DNA of 49,735 bases from Methylobacterium sp. J-077 (GTDB lineage Bacteria > Pseudomonadota > Alphaproteobacteria > Rhizobiales > Beijerinckiaceae). The stretch is taken from NCBI RefSeq assembly GCF_022829365.1, contig NZ_JAKSYJ010000156.1, positions 1-49,735 on the forward strand, given 5' to 3'. The notes below the pieces were generated by a model that saw only the letters and a list, made by a program, of their open reading frames with translations, ran no database searches and was not told the origin of the DNA. The position numbers were made by a program, and so were the translations under genes. Of this stretch, positions 45,038 through 49,735 are shown piece after piece (the stretch's first letter is position 1; each line of letters starts with the position of its first letter).

Positions 45038-45829
45038 AGGACCGAAGAAGCGGGCATGGGCAGCTTTCGCGGCGTCACGCGATACTACGAGCAAGTCCGC
45101 GCCTAATTGGCCTCTATGCTTGTGTGTAACAGCCGTGATCAATCCTTCGAAGCCAACACAACCTTGTCACGTGCGCTTGTCCTCGACGTCGCCTTCGTCG
45201 CGTCGCCCCCGAATAGAAAGACCTCCCGCGCAAGTGCACCGGCGCGGCAACGATCTACTGTGACGGCATTGATGGGCGGTGGGGAGGAAAGGGAGGCCTG
45301 CATCTACAAGCAGCTGTCGGAAATTTGTCGACACGCCCTAAGAAGAAAGACGACAAGGCGGGCAAGCTGACGGTCGGGGGTAGGAGAACAGGATCCTCGG
45401 TCCCACCTATGCGATATTCGAGCAACTCAACCCTCCCGGCATTTTGGAATTCCCGGCCCTCGGCATGGGTGGTGACGACGCCCAGAATGGTTCCGCCGCA
45501 GGGCGGACCAGGGCAAGCCATGTTGGAGCTCGGGCTATTGCTCTCTCTTGCCGTCGCCGCGGCGAGCATCCGTTCCGGTGGTATAGGCTTATGTCGGGCG
45601 AGATCGACCCGGCGAACGTCGGGGCAGTATAGACGCTACGCTCGGCAAACGCTTGGTCGGCGATCTCGACCATCACAGCTCAGATCCGCCAATGGCGGGA
45701 GGCCTAGGCGCCGACATCGGTGTCGTTCTGAACCAGCAGGATACCAATGCCATGGGCGTCAACAAGGGGCTCCGGATTGATGGCCTCCCCGGAGGGCGTA
45801 GTCTGAGCACCGGTCGTGCAAGCCTGCCG
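45038..45829. other. Gene-poor stretch, possibly decayed
   Basis: About 790 bp between the hydrolase and the MarR regulator. Several overlapping short frames cross it on both strands, but none shows a domain, good ribosome binding site or consistent coding bias. GC is lower and less regular than in neighbouring genes. I interpret it as degraded or non-coding DNA. Confidence 0.45.
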
Positions 45830-46294
45830 TCACGTTGCCTCGTTCTCGCGTGCCTCGCCAGTGGCGGTAAGGCGGTCAGTCAGATCATGTAATTCCTTAC
45901 GAAGGGCGGCTAGATCCCGGTCGGCAAGACCTACACGGCAGACGACAGATTGCTGCGCCACCGACACCTTGGCCTCAAGCCCGATACCGGTCTTCGTCAG
46001 GGTGACGAGCACCACACGCCGGTCGGTACCCCGCGCGCGGGTCACGAAACCTGCTGCTTCAAGCCGGTCGACGAGCGGGGTAATGGCATTGGGGCCGAGC
46101 CGTAGGCGTTCGGCCAGTGCATGAACCGACCCGCTCCCATCCTGCCACAAGGCCAGCATTAAGAGGTACTGCGGGTAGGTAAGGCCGAGTTCTGCAAGCA
46201 TGGGGCGGTAGGCGCGCACCACCGCGTTGGTTGCGGCATAAAGCGCGAAGCAGAGTTGGTCATTCAATAGAAGCTTGGGCGTCTGGGAAGCCAT
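45830..46294 (-). CDS. MarR-family regulator, OhrR-like
   Basis: Winged-helix repressor of 154 aa. The N-terminal LLLNDQLCFALYAATNAV matches the OhrR pattern, in which the cysteine is oxidised by organic hydroperoxides to release DNA. The wing region (LRLGPNAITPLVDRLEAAGFVTRARGTDRRVVLVTLT) is a typical MarR HTH. GGAG lies 7 nt before the ATG at 46294. No ohr peroxidase gene is visible in the window; the nearest neighbours are the degraded stretch and the HSL esterase gene, so its target is open. Confidence 0.85.
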   Translation of the reverse strand: MASQTPKLLLNDQLCFALYAATNAVVRAYRPMLAELGLTYPQYLLMLALWQDGSGSVHALAERLRLGPNAITPLVDRLEAAGFVTRARGTDRRVVLVTLTKTGIGLEAKVSVAQQSVVCRVGLADRDLAALRKELHDLTDRLTATGEARENEAT

Positions 46295-46518
46295 CACCCA
46301 ACTCCGTTCAAGTCCGAATGATCAGGACGAGACTCAACTGCCACCCCGACACAGTCTCAGGGAAATCGCCATGAATGTATCTTACGACCATCAGCGCAGA
46401 TCGCATCCCACTGCAAAGACGCGTCTTACGTTTGTTTAATGAGGGGTCAGCCCGAATATCATCTAGGCAGACCCCGATGTCACCTCCAAACCTGCTCGCC
46501 GGTTTTCTCCGCGTCGAC

Positions 46519-47655
46519 CTAGCGAGGTGCCGTCGTGCCCGTGGCGGTTCCGGCGAAGGCCGCCTTGAGGTCGCCGATCACGGCGTCCTCGGCCTGCATG
46601 GCCTTTGCGACTACGTTGCCCATCCCGAAGAACTCGTGCGTGACGCCCGGATAGTCGCGATAGGTCACCTGCCCACCGGCCGCCTTGATCTTGTCGGCGA
46701 GCATCTTGCCGTCGTCGTGGAGCGGGTCGATCTGCGCGGTCACGACCGTGAACGGCGGCAGACCCTTCAGGTCGGCCTTGCCGACGATGTCGAGGCGCGG
46801 GTCCGAGCGGTCGGCGTCGTTGCGGACCGTCTGGTCGTAGAACCAGCCCATCATCGGCTTGTCGAGCGGCTTGGCGGACGCGTTGTCCTTGTAGGATGGG
46901 GTGTCGAGGTTGGTTCCGGCCATCGGATAGACCGCCACGACCCGGAGCGGCTTCTCGACGTTTCCGTCGCGGGCCGCGATGGCGACGTTGGTCACGAGGT
47001 TGCCGCCGGCGGACTCGCCTAGCAACGCGAGCTTCGAGGGGTCGCCGCCGAAGCTGTTGGCATTCGCCAACGCCCATTTGTAGGCGGCGAAGGCATCCTC
47101 CTGCTGGGCGGGGAACTTGGCCTCGGGCGCGTGGCGATACTCGACCGAGACGACCACGGCCTTCGCGCCCTTGGCGATGGCGCGGGGCGTCGCGTCGTAG
47201 GTGTCGATGTCGGCGATCACGAAGCCGCCGCCATGGTAGTAGACCACCACCGGCAACGGACCGGTGGCACCGTCGGGCGTATAGATCCGGACCTTCTGCG
47301 ATCCGCCCGCGGTCTCGTAGGCGAGTTCCTTCGTGCTCACACCAGCCTCGGGGGCGGTGCTCTTGCCCTGCTCCTTGAGGAGTGCCTTGACGCCGTCGGC
47401 TGCGCTCGGCTGCTGGCGGGCCTCCTGGGGCGACAGGTTCGGGATCGGCTTCGGATCGAGCGTCTTCATCGCGTCGAGAACGTGCTTCATGTCGAGGTCG
47501 AGGTCGGCCATCGGCGACCCGGTCACCGTCGAGACGGCGCCGTCGAGGCGATCCTTCATCGTTGGCGTCTCCTGCGCCCAGGCCGAGGACGCCGTCAGGA
47601 GGGTGGTGCCGGCGAGAAGCGCGGCGATGCGATGCGTCTTGGTGCGTACCTGCAT
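46519..47655 (-). CDS. HSL-type alpha/beta hydrolase, exported
   Basis: Esterase/lipase of 378 aa with a signal peptide (MQVRTKTHRIAALLAGTTLLTASSAWA). The hormone-sensitive-lipase signature is clear: VVVYYHGGGFV (oxyanion hole), the nucleophile Ser in LLGESAGGNL, the Asp in IDPLHDDG and the His in GVTHEFFGM. It should hydrolyse small esters in the periplasm. AAGGA lies 7 nt before the ATG at 47655; the longer frame to 47766 is not needed. Confidence 0.87.
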   Translation of the reverse strand: MQVRTKTHRIAALLAGTTLLTASSAWAQETPTMKDRLDGAVSTVTGSPMADLDLDMKHVLDAMKTLDPKPIPNLSPQEARQQPSAADGVKALLKEQGKSTAPEAGVSTKELAYETAGGSQKVRIYTPDGATGPLPVVVYYHGGGFVIADIDTYDATPRAIAKGAKAVVVSVEYRHAPEAKFPAQQEDAFAAYKWALANANSFGGDPSKLALLGESAGGNLVTNVAIAARDGNVEKPLRVVAVYPMAGTNLDTPSYKDNASAKPLDKPMMGWFYDQTVRNDADRSDPRLDIVGKADLKGLPPFTVVTAQIDPLHDDGKMLADKIKAAGGQVTYRDYPGVTHEFFGMGNVVAKAMQAEDAVIGDLKAAFAGTATGTTAPR

Positions 47656-47834
47656 GGAAATTCCTTGTGTTGAATCGGATGAATTGGGATCGCTGCTCGA
47701 CCCGCGACCGCACCGACCACCTCTCTTACCTGCCGTTCCCCAGACCGAGGTCTGGAAAGGAAGCAACGTCGGAAGCCGGAACGATGGCCGTTTCCCGCCC
47801 GCGGGACGGGCGTGGGTTTCGTTGTCCGGCAGCC

Positions 47835-48935
47835 TCAGGCGGCTTCCATCTCTTGCTTCAAGCTGGCCATGTCGATGACGTAGCGGAAGCGCACGTCGCC
47901 TTCCTTCACCTGCTTGTAGGCCTGGTTGATCTCCTGGATCGGGATCACCTGGACGTCCGGGGCGATGCCGTGCTCGGCGCAGAGGTCGAGCACCTCCTGC
48001 GTCTCGGCGATGGATCCGATCAGCGAGCCAGCGAGGCTCTTGCGCTGCATGACCAGCTGCATGTTGTTGTAACCGGGGATCTGCGTGAGCGCCCCGACGG
48101 CGCAGTAGGTGGCGTCGCGCTTCAGGAGCGGCACGAAGGGGTCAACCTTGTGCTTCTCGGGGATGGTGGAGAGGATGAAGTCGAAGGTGTTGGCCAGCGC
48201 GGCGTAGGCGTCCTTATCGCCTTCGACGACGCCCTTGGCGCCAAGCTTCTCGGCGTCCGCGACCTTCTCCTTGGAGGTGGTGAATACGGTCACCTCCGCA
48301 CCCATCGCTTTGGCCAGCTTCACGGCCATGTCGCCGAGGCCGCCGAACCCAACGACGCCAACGACGCTGCCGGCCTTCACCCCCCAGTGCTTGAGCGGCG
48401 AGTAGGTCGTGACACCCGCGCACAGGATCGGTGCCGCCGCCTCGACGGGGAGCGTCGCCGGGATCTTGAGGACGAAATCCTCCTTCACCACGACGACGTT
48501 GGAGTAGCCGCCGAAGGTGTTGTCGCGACCGTACGAGTTCTTCCCATCCGGGGCCTGGGCGGCGGGCTTCATCGGACCGTTGTAGGTCGCGAGCCAGCTG
48601 TTCGGTCCCTGGCAGTAGTGCTCCTCGCCGTCCGTGCACGGCTCGCACTCGCGGCAGCTGTCGATCATGCAGCCGACGCCGACGAGGTCGCCGACCTTGT
48701 GTCGCGTGACGCTCGACCCTGCCTTCGTGACCCGTCCGACGACCTCGTGACCGGGCATGCACGGGTAGACGGTGTTGCCCCAGTCGTTCTCGGCCTGGTG
48801 AATGTCGGAGTGGCAGACGCCGCAGTACAGGACCTCGATCTCGACCTCGCTCGGCCCCGCCTCCTCACGCTCGAACGCCAGCGGCTTCAGCCCGGTGAAG
48901 GAATGCTTGGTGGCGTAACCCAGGGCCTTGATCAT
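47835..48935 (-). CDS. NAD(P)-dependent alcohol dehydrogenase (CAD/YahK-like)
   Basis: Zinc medium-chain dehydrogenase of 366 aa: catalytic zinc motif LYCGVCHSDIHQAENDWG and PGHEVVGRV, structural-zinc cysteines in CRECEPCTDGEEHYC, the Rossmann loop GFGGLGDMAVKLAKAMGA. This is the cinnamyl-alcohol-dehydrogenase-like YahK branch, which reduces a range of aldehydes with NADPH. It begins at ATG 48935 and ends 180 bp before the HSL esterase gene; it may detoxify aldehydes with the other oxidoreductases in the window (inference). Confidence 0.9.
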   Translation of the reverse strand: MIKALGYATKHSFTGLKPLAFEREEAGPSEVEIEVLYCGVCHSDIHQAENDWGNTVYPCMPGHEVVGRVTKAGSSVTRHKVGDLVGVGCMIDSCRECEPCTDGEEHYCQGPNSWLATYNGPMKPAAQAPDGKNSYGRDNTFGGYSNVVVVKEDFVLKIPATLPVEAAAPILCAGVTTYSPLKHWGVKAGSVVGVVGFGGLGDMAVKLAKAMGAEVTVFTTSKEKVADAEKLGAKGVVEGDKDAYAALANTFDFILSTIPEKHKVDPFVPLLKRDATYCAVGALTQIPGYNNMQLVMQRKSLAGSLIGSIAETQEVLDLCAEHGIAPDVQVIPIQEINQAYKQVKEGDVRFRYVIDMASLKQEMEAA

Positions 48936-48980
48936 GCGTCGTTCCCTCGTAACGGTTCGTGGTCTCGTGGGGCAGGCGGC

Positions 48981-49000
48981 CTCAGGCGGCCTCAGGCGGC
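48981..49000. repeat. Tandem 10-bp duplication at a gene end
   Basis: The decamer CTCAGGCGGC occurs twice in direct tandem, and the second copy contains the stop codon of the ester cyclase gene. A partial third copy precedes it. It could be a local slippage product. Confidence 0.6.
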
Positions 49001-49408
49001 GACCGCGCCGATCTGTTTGAGCATCGTCAAGTTGTCCATGAGCGCCCAGTGCTCGGCTAGCCTGCCGTCCGCGACACGGAAGTAGTCCATCACCACGATG
49101 TCGACCGCCTTGCCGGACGCCGGCACGCCCTGGAACTCACCGGTGTGCCGGCCCTGGAAGCGCAGACGGGCAAGCACGCGGTCCCCCTCGGCGATGACCT
49201 CGTCGATGGGCATCTCGATGTTCGAGAGGCCGCCATGCAGCACCTCGCCGAGCTTGGCGACGCCGGCCGGCCCGCGGACCTCGAAGTCGAGGCCGGGGTC
49301 GTGTCGGACGAAGTCCGGGGCGATGAAGCGGTCCCACCACGCCTCATCGCGGTCGCGGAACGCGACGAAGTACGCCCGCACGAGATCCTTGTTCGATTCC
49401 GTCGACAT
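48992..49408 (-). CDS. SnoaL-like ester cyclase family protein
   Basis: Small soluble protein of 138 aa with the SnoaL/NTF2-like pattern: an N-terminal helix (DLVRAYFVAFRDRDEAWWDRFI), then APDFVRHDPG, a middle segment VIAEGDRVLARLRFQGRHTGEF and a C-terminal strand IVVMDYFRVADGRLAEHWALMD. Such proteins are polyketide cyclases or isomerases in some species, but most of this SnoaL-like group are uncharacterised. It precedes the YahK-like dehydrogenase on the same strand with 56 bp between. Confidence 0.82.
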   Translation of the reverse strand: MSTESNKDLVRAYFVAFRDRDEAWWDRFIAPDFVRHDPGLDFEVRGPAGVAKLGEVLHGGLSNIEMPIDEVIAEGDRVLARLRFQGRHTGEFQGVPASGKAVDIVVMDYFRVADGRLAEHWALMDNLTMLKQIGAVAA

Positions 49409-49434
49409 CGTTTTTCTCCCCGCCCATCGTCGCT

Positions 49435-49731
49435 TCAGCGCGCCTCGACCCTGATGCAGGTGAAGGCGACCGGCAGGGCCTTGCCGCCCTCCGCCTTCCG
49501 CGTGAACGAGGCGGCGTTGGCGGTGGTCGAGGCGATGGCGTGCTCGACGTCCGGGCTGTCGACCGGCAGCACGTACTCCTGGCCGCTTTCCAGTCCCTTG
49601 GTCGGGTCGAAGACGCGGATGGTGACGTTGTACGGCTTGAGCTCCGTCTTCATGATGTCCCCTGCCTGAAGTTGCGTGGATCCTATGACGACGAGCGCCA
49701 CCAGGACCGCGCCCGAGATGAGGCCGCGCAT
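49435..49731 (-). CDS. Small exported hypothetical protein
   Basis: 98-aa protein with a signal peptide (MRGLISGAVLVALVVIGSTQLQAG) and a short beta-rich mature part (ELKPYNVTIRVFDPTKG, YVLPVDSPDVEHAIAS). No known domain recognised. The ATG at 49731 is 4 bp from the window edge, so its promoter is out of view; it ends 26 bp before the ester cyclase start. Confidence 0.55.
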   Translation of the reverse strand: MRGLISGAVLVALVVIGSTQLQAGDIMKTELKPYNVTIRVFDPTKGLESGQEYVLPVDSPDVEHAIASTTANAASFTRKAEGGKALPVAFTCIRVEAR

Positions 49732-49735
49732 CGTC

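Noticed and set aside
45407..45780. Short frames on both strands between the hydrolase and MarR genes
   Set aside because: No domains, ribosome binding sites or consistent codon bias; they overlap each other on both strands.

Overview
The window is GC-rich DNA (roughly two-thirds GC in most genes) from an alphaproteobacterium. HWE-family and PAS/GAF-rich sensor kinases, an MHYT hybrid kinase, and DUF1236, DUF3140, CsbD, GlsB and YsnF stress proteins suggest Hyphomicrobiales, probably a Methylobacterium-like organism. The genus is inference; there is no rRNA or other taxonomic marker.

1.0-6.6 kb (minus strand) is a complete type II CBASS anti-phage locus with its own regulator. The order is capH (XRE repressor) - capP (ImmA/IrrE-type protease) - capV (patatin phospholipase effector) - CD-NTase - cap2 (E2-E1 fusion) - cap3 (JAMM isopeptidase). 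The four effector-side genes overlap by 1-4 nt. A matching operator (TA-N-GCTRATYAGC-N-TA plus an extra half-site 8 nt away) lies at nearly the same distance in front of both capH and capV, and at capV it overlaps the -10 of a good sigma70-like promoter. This ties the regulator pair to the immune operon directly from sequence. capH is strikingly AT-rich, a sign of acquisition.

6.7-14.4 kb is a mixed region: a second, unrelated patatin, a zinc alcohol dehydrogenase, a YghA-like SDR, DUF3140, a decayed fragment of a flavin amine oxidase, a DUF4126-like membrane protein, a CorA transporter and a secreted phospholipase A2-like protein.

14.6-28.5 kb is a signalling island: a single-domain response regulator, an orphan ParD-like antitoxin overlapping a GAF/PAS hybrid histidine kinase, a convergent paralogous hybrid kinase, a Crp/Fnr regulator coupled to a large HWE kinase, and an MHYT membrane hybrid kinase with two receiver domains. 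The first kinase looks like a mosaic of the other two, and its receiver domain is cut short by an amber codon.

28.7-41.1 kb is a general-stress and envelope cassette, almost all on the minus strand: transglutaminase, ZIP-like membrane protein, coiled-coil protein, aquaporin, DUF3618, holin-III-like protein, CsbD, a Lys/Ala/His-rich repeat protein, YidB, two YsnF/DUF2382 proteins, a glycine-zipper-like membrane protein, GlsB, an unlisted-size 53-aa protein and a PAS-LuxR regulator. Many genes overlap or are a few bases apart.

41.3-49.7 kb holds an AI-2E-type transporter with a long cytosolic extension, a lipoprotein alpha/beta hydrolase, a gene-poor degenerate stretch, an OhrR-like MarR regulator, an HSL-type esterase, a CAD-type alcohol dehydrogenase, a SnoaL-like ester cyclase and a small exported protein. 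I saw no tRNA, rRNA, CRISPR array or intact insertion sequence.
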